Source of the DNA: Nocardioides sp. Root240
GTDB lineage: Bacteria > Actinomycetota > Actinomycetes > Propionibacteriales > Nocardioidaceae
NCBI RefSeq assembly: GCF_001428825.1
Contig: NZ_LMIT01000016.1
Span: forward strand, 211,219 to 275,218
Length of the DNA stretch: 64,000 bases
Reading direction: 5' to 3'
Position 1 is the stretch's first letter. Each line of letters opens with the position of its first letter. Position numbers and translations under genes: made by a program. The notes under the pieces were generated by a model. It worked only from the letters and a program-made list of their open reading frames with translations. It ran no database searches and was not told the DNA's origin. Positions 8,888 to 17,384 of the stretch are shown here, one piece after another.

Positions 8888-8914
8888 CTGGCACTCGTCG
8901 GTGGTGAGTGCCAG
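8888..8914 (+). promoter_or_regulatory. CIRCE-type operator (HrcA box)
   Basis: CTGGCACTC (8888-8896), 9 nt, GAGTGCCAG (8906-8914): a perfect 9-bp inverted repeat with the exact spacer of CIRCE and its invariant core GCACTC-N9-GAGTGC. CIRCE binds HrcA, the repressor of groESL/dnaK-class heat-shock genes. No chaperone gene follows. CTGGCA (8888-8893) and CAGAAT (8912-8917) could be a -35/-10 pair with an 18-nt spacer, putting the operator over the promoter (inference). Confidence 0.8.
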
Positions 8915-8922
8915 AATAAGGA

Positions 8923-9048
8923 CCCAGGGCACGGCGTGACCTGGGACAAATGGAGGGAAAAGAAGGTTGGGACGAGCGCTCCAACGCTCGTCCCAACCCA
9001 GAGGCAACTACGTCGCCTTCATGCAATCGAAAGCGTAGAGCCTCTGGG
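8923..9048 (+). ncRNA. Structured 5' leader with three stem-loops
   Basis: Downstream of the CIRCE-like promoter three stems follow one another: CCCAGG/CCTGGG (8923-8928 with 8940-8945); a perfect 14-bp stem GGTTGGGACGAGCG/CGCTCGTCCCAACC with a CTCCAA loop (8965-8998); and CCCAGAGGC/GCCTCTGGG (8997-9005 with 9040-9048) enclosing CTACG/CGTAG (9008-9012 with 9034-9038). No U-tract follows any stem, so a simple intrinsic terminator is not the obvious reading. It is probably a regulatory leader of the 84-aa gene and the operon behind it. No known RNA family is recognised. Confidence 0.55.
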
Positions 9049-9087
9049 CCGATCACCCCGCTCGGGGTCCAACCAGAGGAACAAACC

Positions 9088-9342
9088 ATGACCAACTCTC
9101 ACCGTTGCAAGGTGAAGCTCATCGGCCGCTCGTGCGACCACGATCTCTGTGTACCGCTCACTCGGGCCGTCCCGCCCGAGCTTCGCTGCGTCGACGCTGA
9201 CCCTGCCGGCTACGGCGGCGGGGGTGGCGCAACTTGTGGGTGCCGCGTGCCCGAGCACCTGCCGGAGGTTGTCGAGCGCGAGCTCCGCGGCAACCTGCAG
9301 GACTCCCGGCGCCGCGGCTATGTACTCGTCCCGGCGGCCTGA
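9088..9342 (+). CDS. 84-aa cysteine-containing small protein of the island
   Basis: Starts ATG at 9088 with CAGAGGAAC 8-10 nt upstream. The sequence begins MTNSHRCKVKLIGRSCDHDL and has five cysteines (C7, C16, C21, C34 and a late CGC motif), a poly-Gly stretch, then a charged helical tail (VPEHLPEVVERELRGN; RRRGYVLVPAA). The Cys/His pattern could bind metal, but spacing does not match a known zinc finger I can name. It is the first gene behind the CIRCE element and structured leader. An in-frame ATG at 8950 would translate through the hairpins and is less likely. Function unknown. Confidence 0.65.
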   Translation: MTNSHRCKVKLIGRSCDHDLCVPLTRAVPPELRCVDADPAGYGGGGGATCGCRVPEHLPEVVERELRGNLQDSRRRGYVLVPAA

Positions 9343-9487
9343 CCCGCGCGAAACCGGTCTTCCGCGCCAGCTCCTCCAGCGAGGCGCCGCGCTCTGCGTG
9401 GCAGTGCCAGTTTTCTGATTCGTGGCTGATCTGTCGGGCGCGGCACCTAGCCTGATCTCCGCCGTTCAGGGTGTGAAGGAGTGACAA

Positions 9488-12400
9488 GTGGAGACGACGC
9501 AGGGGCTGTCGCGGAAGCAGCTAGTGGCGGCTGCGGTCGAGCGTTGGGCGAAGGACCTCGTCGATACAGGCAAGCGCAATCCGCTTCTCTACTACCGGCC
9601 TCTGCAGGCAGGAACCCTGTCGCTCGATCACGCGGACGCGGCGGCGTTGACGGCGTTCCTCGCGGGGAGCCAGATCAAGCTCTCGGCCTTGTTCCCGACG
9701 CTGACAGCTTCCGCCGATTCGCTCAGGCGCATCCGGACGATCCGCAAGAAGGTCCTCACGCTCGAGGAGGAACGCGGCATCCAGACCGGCTACCTCGCGA
9801 TCGGTATGGCGACGTGGACCGAGGAAGGAGCCGCCGCGACAGAGCGAGCACCTGCCGCCCCGATCCTGTTGCGGGAGATCTGGATCAAGCCGCGCAGTGC
9901 GTCCGAGAGCGACTTTGACCTGACGCTGGCAGAGGAGGCTGAGTACAACCCGGTCCTGCTCCACTACCTCCACGAACGCTTCGGGTCAGCCGTCGACTTG
10001 AGTGGCCTGCCGGAGGACCCAGACGAGAAGAGCTGGGATGGCATCGCGGACTCCTTCGCGGCACTCGAGTCGGCATGCGCCCAGGTCCCAGGCTTCGCGA
10101 CCGAGCGGACGCTAGCGGTCGGCAGCTTCGCCTACCAGAAGCTCCCGATGGTCAACGACCTCAAGGCGGACATCGAGCTGCTGCTCGAGTCAGACGTCAT
10201 CGCCGCGCTGGCCGGCGACGCCGAAGCGCAGGCCGCGCTTCGAGGAAACCCGGGCGCCGCGGACTCGCTCGAGCCATCCCGACCCGACCACACACCACCG
10301 GCGGACGAGTTCCTCGTGCTCGACGCCGACTCGTCGCAGAACTACGCGATCAACGCCGCGTTCGGCGGCAGTCACGTCGTCGTCAAGGGCCCGCCCGGCA
10401 CGGGCAAGAGTCAGACGATCACCAACCTGATCGCCGGGTTGATGGCGCGCGGCAAGCGCGTCTTGTTCGTCGCGGAGAAGCGCGCCGCCATCGACGCCGT
10501 GCTCGGCCGTCTCGGCGGCGCCGACCTGGACACATGGGTCATGGACCTTCACGACGGGCTGTCGAACCGACGACGGGTCGCCCAGCAGCTCTCCGAGACC
10601 CTCGAGCGCGCTTCCCGTACGGGCGTCCCTGACGTGGCCGCGCTCCATCGTGAGTTGGTTGCCAGCCGCGATCGGCTGATCAACCACTCGGACATGATGC
10701 ACCGCCCACGGGAGCCCTGGGGCTTCAGCGTCTACGACCTCCAGGCACTCCGCCTCCAGGTCGGCGACATCAAGCCGAGCTTCCGGTTCCGTGGCGCCCG
10801 GCTGACGGCCGCGACGCCAGAGATGGTCGAAAACGGCATCGCTGTCTTGACCGAGTACGCCGAGCTCGACGGGCTCAAGGCCGCGGAGGCGGGTGCGTGG
10901 TCCGGCGCGCAGGTCGACACAGCCGACCAGGCACGGCATGCCATTGAGATCGTGCGCCAACTTCGCGATCACACCGTGCCCGTTGCAGGGACGAAGCTGA
11001 ATTCGCTCGTCGAGACCCTGGGTCTGCGCCGGCCGACCTCTGTCGACCAGTGGGGTGGCCTCCTCGATCTCGTGAACCAGGTAGCGGCTCTTCGCCAACA
11101 CCTCGCCGAGGGAGCGTTCGGCGAGGGACAGGAAGCGCTTCTTGCGGCGACGGCAACGCGTCGCTGGCGTAAGGAGCGCGGTGTCACGATGCCGTGGGGC
11201 GAGCGCCGCCGCGCGGTCAAGGCTGCGAAGGTGCTCGCTGTTGGTGGCAAGCCGAGCAAGACCGATCTTCACGCCAAGCTCGCTCACGCGATCGAGCTCA
11301 CCGCCGCTTGGCGATCGGCCTCGGTGGACGGCGGAACGCCTCGGCTTCCCGCTGACCTTGCCGGCACGCATCAGCAGCTTGAGCAGCTCACGACCGAACT
11401 GCGCGGGCTCGGAGCATTCATCGCGTCCGGTGACCTCGGCGCACTCGACCCCACCACGTCGCTCCCGCAGCGACTTGACGCCCTGGTTCGCGACCAGACT
11501 CAACTGTCGAAGTTGCCCCGCCTGCGCGAGCTGCACCGAAAGATCAGCGACCTCGGCCTCGATGCCTTCGCGGGCGAATGCCGCAGTCGTGAGATCCAGC
11601 CCCACGCCGTACGTCCACTGCTCGAGTCAGCCTGGCTCGACTCGATCCTCGAAGAGATCGCACTGACCGACCCCAGCTACGGGGCGTTCCAGGGCACAAC
11701 CCTCAACCGCGCGGTCGACACTTTCCAGACCGCCGACACCCAGCACATCCAGTCCGCCGGCGCACGGGTACAGCGGAAGGCCGCCGAGGCTCTCTACGCC
11801 GCGCTGGACGCCCACCCGGAACAGACGCTGCTGATCCGCAAGCAGGCCAACCTCAAACGCCGGCACATGCCGATGCGGGAGCTGCTCGAGCAGGCCGGCG
11901 ACGTGCTTCTCGCAGCCAAGCCCTGCTGGGCGATGTCCCCGTTGGTCGTCAGTCAGGTGCTGCCGATGCGGCGCATGTTCGACGTCGTGATCTTCGACGA
12001 GGCCAGCCAGATCCCACCGGCAGATGCGATCCCGTCTATCGCGCGAGGGCACAAGCTCGTTGTCGCCGGTGACGAGCGCCAACTTCCCCCGACGGCATTC
12101 TTCGGCAGCACTGTCGATGACGGAGACGAGGATGAGGACACCGAGAACGTCACGCTCACCAGCGGCTTCGAATCGATCCTCGACGCCCTGGCGCCGCTGA
12201 TCTCGATCAGGAACCTGCAGTGGCATTACCGGAGCCGCGACGAGAAGCTCATCGCGTTCAGCAACGTGCACATCTATGACTCCTCCCTCACGACCTTCCC
12301 CGGCGCGCAGCAAGACGGCGTCCTCAAGCACGTCCACGTGCCCTGGACACCCGGAGCAGGCGGCGTCGCCGGCTCCACCAGCGCCGAGGTAGAGAAGGTT

Positions 12401-13498
12401 GTCGACCTCATCATCGACCATGCAGAGAACCGTCCTGAAGAGTCGCTCGGCGTCATCGCGATGGGCATCAAGCACGCCGACCGCATCGACGCAGCGGTCC
12501 GTGAACGCCTACGGGATCGCAGCGACCTCGAATCCTTCTTCTCCGAGGCCCAGGAGGAGCGGTTCTTCGTCAAGAACCTCGAACGGGTCCAGGGCGACGA
12601 GCGCGACGCGATCATCATGTCGGTCGGCTACGGGAAGAGCGCGGATGGCCGCATGCTCTACCGATTCGGGCCCATCAACACTCAAGGCGGAGAACGGCGC
12701 CTCAACGTCGCTGTTTCTCGAGCGAAGAGACGCATGACGCTGGTCTCGTCGTTCGCTTCCGCGGACCTGGACCCGAACAAGCTCAACGCACGCGGCGCTG
12801 AATTGCTCGGAGCGTACGTGTCCTTCATGGAGTCCGGCGGCACCGACCTCGGTTCCATTGCAATCCCGCCGCCGCGCCTCAACGCCTTCGAGCAGGACAT
12901 CCGCGACCGACTGACCCAGGCCGGCCTCACCCTCACCCCACAATTCGGTGTGTCCGGCTATCGCATCGACTTCGTCGCCTCTTACCCCGAAAAGCCCGGC
13001 CAATACGTCCTCGCGATCGAGGCTGACGGCGCGAGCTACCACTCCTCGGCCACCGCCCGAGATCGCGACCGACTCCGCCAGGAACACCTCGAACGACTCG
13101 GCTGGCGCTTCCACCGGATCTGGTCCACCGACTGGTTCCGCAACCCTCAAGCCGAGGTCGACCGCGTCCTCCAGGCATTCAACGCCGCCGTCGAGGCTGC
13201 CGACAGGGGCGAGGTCACCGGTCGCCGCACCCACGCGATCGCGCCACCAGCCGCGGTGGAGCCGGCGACGGTGCAGCCGACCAGGACCCTGCCGAAGCCG
13301 AAGATCTGGTTCGGCCAGCCCATCACGACCTACAGCCGGTCCGACCTCGTCGCCGTAGTCCGCTGGATCCAGAGCGACGGGCTGCTGCGGACCGAGGAAG
13401 ATCTTATTCGCGACGCGATGGAAGAGCTCGGGTGGCGACGGCGCGGTTCTCGCATCGATGCAGGACTCCGCGACGCGATCGATGCGGCAAGACGCTGA
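9488..13498 (+). CDS. DUF4011 / SF1 helicase / Vsr-like nuclease / DUF3320 protein
   Basis: 1336 aa from GTG at 9488 behind GAAGGAG. Order of parts: DUF4011-like N-terminus (ERWAKDLVDTGKRNPLLYYR, residues 18-37); UPF1-like SF1 helicase with Walker A GPPGTGKSQT (about 301), DEAS box VIFDEASQIPPADAIP (about 833), GDERQLPPT (about 861), and motifs V-VI (ERVQGDERDAI, about 1030; NVAVSRAKRR, about 1072); an MTES_1575/Vsr-type endonuclease with IEADGASYHS (about 1176) and RLGWRFHRIW; and a DUF3320-like C-terminus (about 1285-1336). Long helicases of this build recur in defence islands and probably translocate on nucleic acid and cut it. A spacer of about 500 residues separates the P-loop from the DEAS box. 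First large gene of the island. Confidence 0.88.
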   Translation: METTQGLSRKQLVAAAVERWAKDLVDTGKRNPLLYYRPLQAGTLSLDHADAAALTAFLAGSQIKLSALFPTLTASADSLRRIRTIRKKVLTLEEERGIQTGYLAIGMATWTEEGAAATERAPAAPILLREIWIKPRSASESDFDLTLAEEAEYNPVLLHYLHERFGSAVDLSGLPEDPDEKSWDGIADSFAALESACAQVPGFATERTLAVGSFAYQKLPMVNDLKADIELLLESDVIAALAGDAEAQAALRGNPGAADSLEPSRPDHTPPADEFLVLDADSSQNYAINAAFGGSHVVVKGPPGTGKSQTITNLIAGLMARGKRVLFVAEKRAAIDAVLGRLGGADLDTWVMDLHDGLSNRRRVAQQLSETLERASRTGVPDVAALHRELVASRDRLINHSDMMHRPREPWGFSVYDLQALRLQVGDIKPSFRFRGARLTAATPEMVENGIAVLTEYAELDGLKAAEAGAWSGAQVDTADQARHAIEIVRQLRDHTVPVAGTKLNSLVETLGLRRPTSVDQWGGLLDLVNQVAALRQHLAEGAFGEGQEALLAATATRRWRKERGVTMPWGERRRAVKAAKVLAVGGKPSKTDLHAKLAHAIELTAAWRSASVDGGTPRLPADLAGTHQQLEQLTTELRGLGAFIASGDLGALDPTTSLPQRLDALVRDQTQLSKLPRLRELHRKISDLGLDAFAGECRSREIQPHAVRPLLESAWLDSILEEIALTDPSYGAFQGTTLNRAVDTFQTADTQHIQSAGARVQRKAAEALYAALDAHPEQTLLIRKQANLKRRHMPMRELLEQAGDVLLAAKPCWAMSPLVVSQVLPMRRMFDVVIFDEASQIPPADAIPSIARGHKLVVAGDERQLPPTAFFGSTVDDGDEDEDTENVTLTSGFESILDALAPLISIRNLQWHYRSRDEKLIAFSNVHIYDSSLTTFPGAQQDGVLKHVHVPWTPGAGGVAGSTSAEVEKVVDLIIDHAENRPEESLGVIAMGIKHADRIDAAVRERLRDRSDLESFFSEAQEERFFVKNLERVQGDERDAIIMSVGYGKSADGRMLYRFGPINTQGGERRLNVAVSRAKRRMTLVSSFASADLDPNKLNARGAELLGAYVSFMESGGTDLGSIAIPPPRLNAFEQDIRDRLTQAGLTLTPQFGVSGYRIDFVASYPEKPGQYVLAIEADGASYHSSATARDRDRLRQEHLERLGWRFHRIWSTDWFRNPQAEVDRVLQAFNAAVEAADRGEVTGRRTHAIAPPAAVEPATVQPTRTLPKPKIWFGQPITTYSRSDLVAVVRWIQSDGLLRTEEDLIRDAMEELGWRRRGSRIDAGLRDAIDAARR

Positions 13499-13509
13499 GC
13501 GGCCAGATG

Positions 13510-13521
13510 GGTTCTAGAACC
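13510..13521. promoter_or_regulatory. 12-bp perfect palindrome between helicase and exonuclease genes
   Basis: GGTTCTAGAACC lies 12 bp after the helicase stop and 39 bp before the exonuclease ATG. It may be an operator for an internal promoter; no -35/-10 pair is convincing. It could also be chance. Confidence 0.3.
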
Positions 13522-13559
13522 GTCCGAATTTGTCGGCCCCTGCTGGAACAGTGCTGACC

Positions 13560-15170
13560 ATGGGATTCATGGACCGGTTCCGCAAGCAGGAGACGACGCC
13601 CGGGCCCGCGCAGGCGGCGGTGCAGCTCGACCAGCCGCGCTTCGCGGTCATTGACATCGAGACCACCGGATTGACGCCACAGCTGGACCGCATCCTCGAG
13701 ATCGCAGTCGTCACCACGGATCCTTGGGGCCGCGTCCTGGGCGAGTGGTCGACCCGGATCAATCCCGAGGGATTGGTCGGAGCCACCCATATCCACGGCA
13801 TCACCGAGGCGGACGTCGCAGGAGCGCCTGTCTTCCGTGACGTCATCGCGGCACTCACCCAGCAACTCGCCGGTGCGGCCCTTGTTGCTCACAACGCCGA
13901 GTTCGATCTCGCGTTCGTCCGCGAGGAGTTCCGACGCGCCGGCTGGGATATGCCGCTCGCGCCGTCGCTGTGCACCCTCCGTGCCTCCGAGTACCACCTG
14001 CCCAACCTTGACCGACGCCGTCTCGCTGACTGCTGCTGGGCTGTCGGGACACCGTTGACGGGCGCTCACTCCGCGCTGGGTGACGCGCGCGCGACCGCCG
14101 TTCTCCTTGCCGCGTTCATGCACCCGCACCTCGGCGCCGTTCCGCTGGCCGAGCACGTGTCTCTCCCCGAGCGGGCCATGCACGTCCGTTGGCCCGCGGC
14201 GCCCAACGGCGCCGTCGTTCGTGACGTCGCCATGCCGCGAAAGGCCGAGGCGGCCTACAGACCATCTACGCCGCCACCGGCATCCACCGCGCCTGAAGCA
14301 CTCGTCGCGATGGTCGATCGGTTCTCGTTGCTCGACGCCCTCGCGATGGGAGCTCCGGAGAACGGCATGGCATACCTCGAGACCCTCGCGGAAGCACTCG
14401 AAGACGGCGAGATCTCCGACGACGAAGCGGCCGCACTGGCTGACGTCGCAGAGACGATGGCCCTCAGCGCCGAGGACGTCACTGTCGCCAATGAAGCCTT
14501 CGTCCAGGCGCTCGCGATCGAGGCACTCGACGACGGCAAGGTGTCCCGCGCCGAGAAGGCCGAACTGCTGCGCGTCGCAGACATCCTCAACGTCAACCCG
14601 AAGCTCCTTCCGACGCTGCTCGGCAAGGCTGAGGCCGCCCGCGAACAGCGCATGAGTGAGGGCCTCGCTCCGCTTCCCGATGACTGGTCCCTCGGTGAAC
14701 CGCTCCGGGTCGGCGACAAGGTGGTCTTCACCGGCTGCGCCGCCTTCGACCGACCGGCCATGGAACAGCGAGCCGAATCGCTCGGTGTTCTGGTCATTGG
14801 CTCGATGTCGCCAAGGGTCGCCCTCCTGGTCAGTGACGGCACCATGGACGGCGGCAAGGCCGGTCGAGCACGTGAACTCGGAGCGCGCGTGGTGCATCCG
14901 AATGACTTCCGCATCCTGCTCGACCACCTCCAGCCGGCGCAGCAGCGCGAGATCAAGGCTCCGCCCGAGCCGCGGACCGCCGCGCAGCCGAAGGCGCTCG
15001 CCTCGGTGCTGGTCAATTTGCCCGAAGGTGTCGCGCCAGTCGACGTTCGTGAGTGGGGACGGCAGAACGGCTGGGAGGTCGGTGTGCGCGGCAGGCTGAA
15101 TCGTGATTTGCTAGCGGCTTTCGTGGCGGCGCGTGAGGCTGCTGCTGGCCAGTCGGCATCGGGGAACTAA
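13560..15170 (+). CDS. DEDDh exonuclease with TerB-like, BRCT and Lsr2-like domains
   Basis: 536 aa. The start ATG at 13560 (MGFMDRFRKQ) is preferred to an upstream TTG because it directly precedes the fold. DnaQ-type exonuclease, residues 28-190: VIDIETTG (Asp-x-Glu), AHNAEFDLAF, HSALGDARATA, completing the DEDDh set. Residues about 255-345 repeat acidic helices (LEDGEISDDEAAALADVAE; LDDGKVSRAEKAELLRVAD) resembling TerB. BRCT domain about 375-460 (GDKVVFTGCAAFDRPAM). The C-terminus (VREWGRQNGWEVGVRGRLN) resembles the DNA-binding domain of the nucleoid protein Lsr2. Family knowledge suggests a processive 3'-5' DNA or RNA nuclease; the Lsr2-like tail may direct it to AT-rich foreign DNA (inference). 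Confidence 0.85.
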   Translation: MGFMDRFRKQETTPGPAQAAVQLDQPRFAVIDIETTGLTPQLDRILEIAVVTTDPWGRVLGEWSTRINPEGLVGATHIHGITEADVAGAPVFRDVIAALTQQLAGAALVAHNAEFDLAFVREEFRRAGWDMPLAPSLCTLRASEYHLPNLDRRRLADCCWAVGTPLTGAHSALGDARATAVLLAAFMHPHLGAVPLAEHVSLPERAMHVRWPAAPNGAVVRDVAMPRKAEAAYRPSTPPPASTAPEALVAMVDRFSLLDALAMGAPENGMAYLETLAEALEDGEISDDEAAALADVAETMALSAEDVTVANEAFVQALAIEALDDGKVSRAEKAELLRVADILNVNPKLLPTLLGKAEAAREQRMSEGLAPLPDDWSLGEPLRVGDKVVFTGCAAFDRPAMEQRAESLGVLVIGSMSPRVALLVSDGTMDGGKAGRARELGARVVHPNDFRILLDHLQPAQQREIKAPPEPRTAAQPKALASVLVNLPEGVAPVDVREWGRQNGWEVGVRGRLNRDLLAAFVAAREAAAGQSASGN

Positions 15171-15174
15171 CCCA

Positions 15175-15312
15175 ATGGACAAACGGTCCTTGCCAACGGA
15201 TCCGAAGAGCCCGGCCCGGACGCCGCCCGCGCTGGCCTGGGGGCGAGAGGCAGCTGACCTGGACCACGACCACGTCGCGAAGCTCTGTACCTGTCCGTCC
15301 CGAGGGATCTGA
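15175..15312 (+). CDS. 45-aa ORF translationally coupled to the KAP gene
   Basis: ATG at 15175, 5 nt after the exonuclease stop; its TGA (15310-15312) overlaps the ATG of the KAP gene as TGATG. The peptide begins MDKRSLPTDPKSPARTPPAL and ends CTCPSRGI, with a Pro-rich N-terminus, an acidic/His centre (DLDHDHVAK) and a CxC. No ribosome-binding site is obvious, so coupling from the exonuclease gene would be needed. It may be a real small protein or just a leader that couples KAP translation. No family recognised. Confidence 0.45.
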   Translation: MDKRSLPTDPKSPARTPPALAWGREAADLDHDHVAKLCTCPSRGI

Positions 15313-17375
15313 TGACCACTTCTTCAACTTCCGAGCCGCGCTGGCACGACGACCCGATCACCGACGCTGGGGAGGACCGGTTCCAGCGCGCCGATTTCGC
15401 CAATCACTGGGCCCAGCTCATCAGAAGGGAGCACCAGCCTGGTTCGAGCATCGTCTACGGACTCACCGGCGCCTGGGGTAGCGGCAAGTCCTCGGTCCTC
15501 AACCTGATCGCCAACGCGTTGGCGGCCGACGCCTCAGAGTGGGCCGTTGTCTACTTCACCCCATGGTCGACCAGTGACCCAGACTCGCTGCTCGCTGAGT
15601 TCTATGTCGCGTTGAGTAGCGCGCTGCCAGCCAACGATCGCGGCAAAGAGGCTCGCAAGAAGCTGATGGCCTGCGCAACCAAGGCACTACCGCTGACAAG
15701 GGCCATCCCCTACGCCGGGGAGGCCATCGCCTCGTTCGGAGAGCAATTCCTCCAAGACAAGCCCTGGAGCGACGCCTTCGGCGAGGCATCCGCCCAATTG
15801 CAAGGTCTTGGCATCCGGGTACTGGTCATCGTCGACGACATCGACCGCCTCCAGCCAAGTGAGCTCCTCGACCTTCTCAAGGTCGTGCGACTACTCGGAC
15901 GCTTCCCCGGGGTCGACTACCTCCTCGCGTACGACGAGGCGACCTTGGTCGCGTCCCTGCAAGACAGCTCGCGCGGCGAGGTCACAACCGCCCACGCTCG
16001 CGCATACATGGAGAAGATCGTTCAATATCCACTGGCGCTCCCCGAACTGCTTGCCTCAAAGATCATCGCCCTCGTAGATGCGGGTCTGACCGGAATCCTC
16101 GGTGCTGAGCGAGCCGGGCGGCTTGACGTTTCCCGCATCCACAAGGTCGTCACCGATGTCCTCCCGTCACAGCTCCGCACGCCGCGCGCCGTGGAACGCT
16201 TCCTTGCGCAGGTCCGTCAGCAGTTCCGCCTTCATGATGACGGCGAGATCGATGACGTCGATCTGATTCTCGTCACTCTGCTGCGCATGGAATTCCCAGA
16301 CCTGTTCGCCAGCCTTCAAGGGTGGCGTGACGAACTCACGGGAAGCTCGACCCGGCGATGGATCAGCAAGGAGAAGCCAGACTGGAGCGAGCTCTTCGCG
16401 AAGACTGACGACGGACGGGATCGGAAGGACGCGGTGACGGTGGTTGGCGCGATCTTCCCCGCGACACTTCACGAGGGCGCCGGCCAAGTGCGCCGCGGAC
16501 GGATGGCGCACAAGGACTACTTCGATCGCTATCTCGTGCAGTCGGTTCCGGAAGGCGACATCAAGGACTCCGCGGTCGCGACAGCCCTGAGCGCCGCAGC
16601 GAGCGGCGACGGCGAGCTCCTTCGCGCACTTGTGCTCCAGCCGAACGTCGAAACCCGGACGCTTGCTCTCCGCAAGATCAATGATCGACTCTTCGGGCAC
16701 GGTGACCACCCATCCACGAGCGTTACCCCGGATCTGGTCCGGGTGCTTGCTTCAATCGCTGCTGGCACCGACGAGTTCGACGGCGGGTTCCTGATCTCTC
16801 CGCGACGCCAGGCCACGACGGCGCTCCAAGGTGCGGCGATCCAGCTGCTCGCGGTCGCCCCGGACGCTGATCTGCTCGGACTCATCAGCACGACGGAAGA
16901 TCCGATGCTTGCCATGGAAGTCCTCTGGGGGCTGGTCCGCGACGAGTCTGTCCCAGAAGACGCGAGGGAGCGGATCACAGACGCGAGCCGCGAGGCCGCA
17001 GCCCGAGTGGCACCGACGGTCCTGGCGAACCTTCGCGCGCGCGACAGGGCCAACCCAGCTGAGCGGGTCCACTTCATGATCAACTTCGTGCGCTCATGCG
17101 GAGATTTCCAATCGCTGCGCGAGAGCGTCGAGGCTGGCATTAGGGCTGAAGAGTTCACTCTCGCCGACGTTGCAGCGCGGTTCGTTCACTTCAGCTATCC
17201 CGTCGGGGTGACCAACCCGCAGCCGTCGGGTGCCGGCTTCAGTGGCAGCGAGTTCACGGAACTGACTGGGCAGGCGGCCCGCGACCAAGACACGACGCAT
17301 GGCGTCGCGTGGGACGCCAACTCCTGGGAGGAGCGCCGGCTGTTCGCTGAGTCCTACCTCGACGGCGCCGAGTGA
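15312..17375 (+). CDS. KAP-family P-loop NTPase
   Basis: 687 aa. Walker A is GAWGSGKSS (about residue 54); Walker B is VLVIVDDIDRLQPSELLDLL (about 169-188), followed by LLKVVRLLGRFPGVDYLLAYD, a KAP/STAND-like signature. The region to about residue 300 is the NTPase; the rest is helical and may hold repeats or a sensor (ATALQGAAIQLLAVAPDADL). There is no clear pair of transmembrane helices in the NTPase insert. KAP NTPases are frequent in antiphage systems and membrane-associated complexes. It is last in the island operon, joined by overlap to the 45-aa ORF. Confidence 0.85.
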   Translation: MTTSSTSEPRWHDDPITDAGEDRFQRADFANHWAQLIRREHQPGSSIVYGLTGAWGSGKSSVLNLIANALAADASEWAVVYFTPWSTSDPDSLLAEFYVALSSALPANDRGKEARKKLMACATKALPLTRAIPYAGEAIASFGEQFLQDKPWSDAFGEASAQLQGLGIRVLVIVDDIDRLQPSELLDLLKVVRLLGRFPGVDYLLAYDEATLVASLQDSSRGEVTTAHARAYMEKIVQYPLALPELLASKIIALVDAGLTGILGAERAGRLDVSRIHKVVTDVLPSQLRTPRAVERFLAQVRQQFRLHDDGEIDDVDLILVTLLRMEFPDLFASLQGWRDELTGSSTRRWISKEKPDWSELFAKTDDGRDRKDAVTVVGAIFPATLHEGAGQVRRGRMAHKDYFDRYLVQSVPEGDIKDSAVATALSAAASGDGELLRALVLQPNVETRTLALRKINDRLFGHGDHPSTSVTPDLVRVLASIAAGTDEFDGGFLISPRRQATTALQGAAIQLLAVAPDADLLGLISTTEDPMLAMEVLWGLVRDESVPEDARERITDASREAAARVAPTVLANLRARDRANPAERVHFMINFVRSCGDFQSLRESVEAGIRAEEFTLADVAARFVHFSYPVGVTNPQPSGAGFSGSEFTELTGQAARDQDTTHGVAWDANSWEERRLFAESYLDGAE

Positions 17376-17384
17376 GTCGCACGC

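Noticed and set aside
8965-8998. Simple intrinsic terminator for dnaB
   Set aside because: The 14-bp stem lacks a following T-run, sits 250 bp from dnaB beyond the island end, and is one of three stems in a row.
7275-9095. 606-codon minus-strand frame over dnaB
   Set aside because: Composition (Val/Asp/Leu-rich, no domain) is typical of antisense to a GC-rich gene; dnaB motifs are unambiguous.
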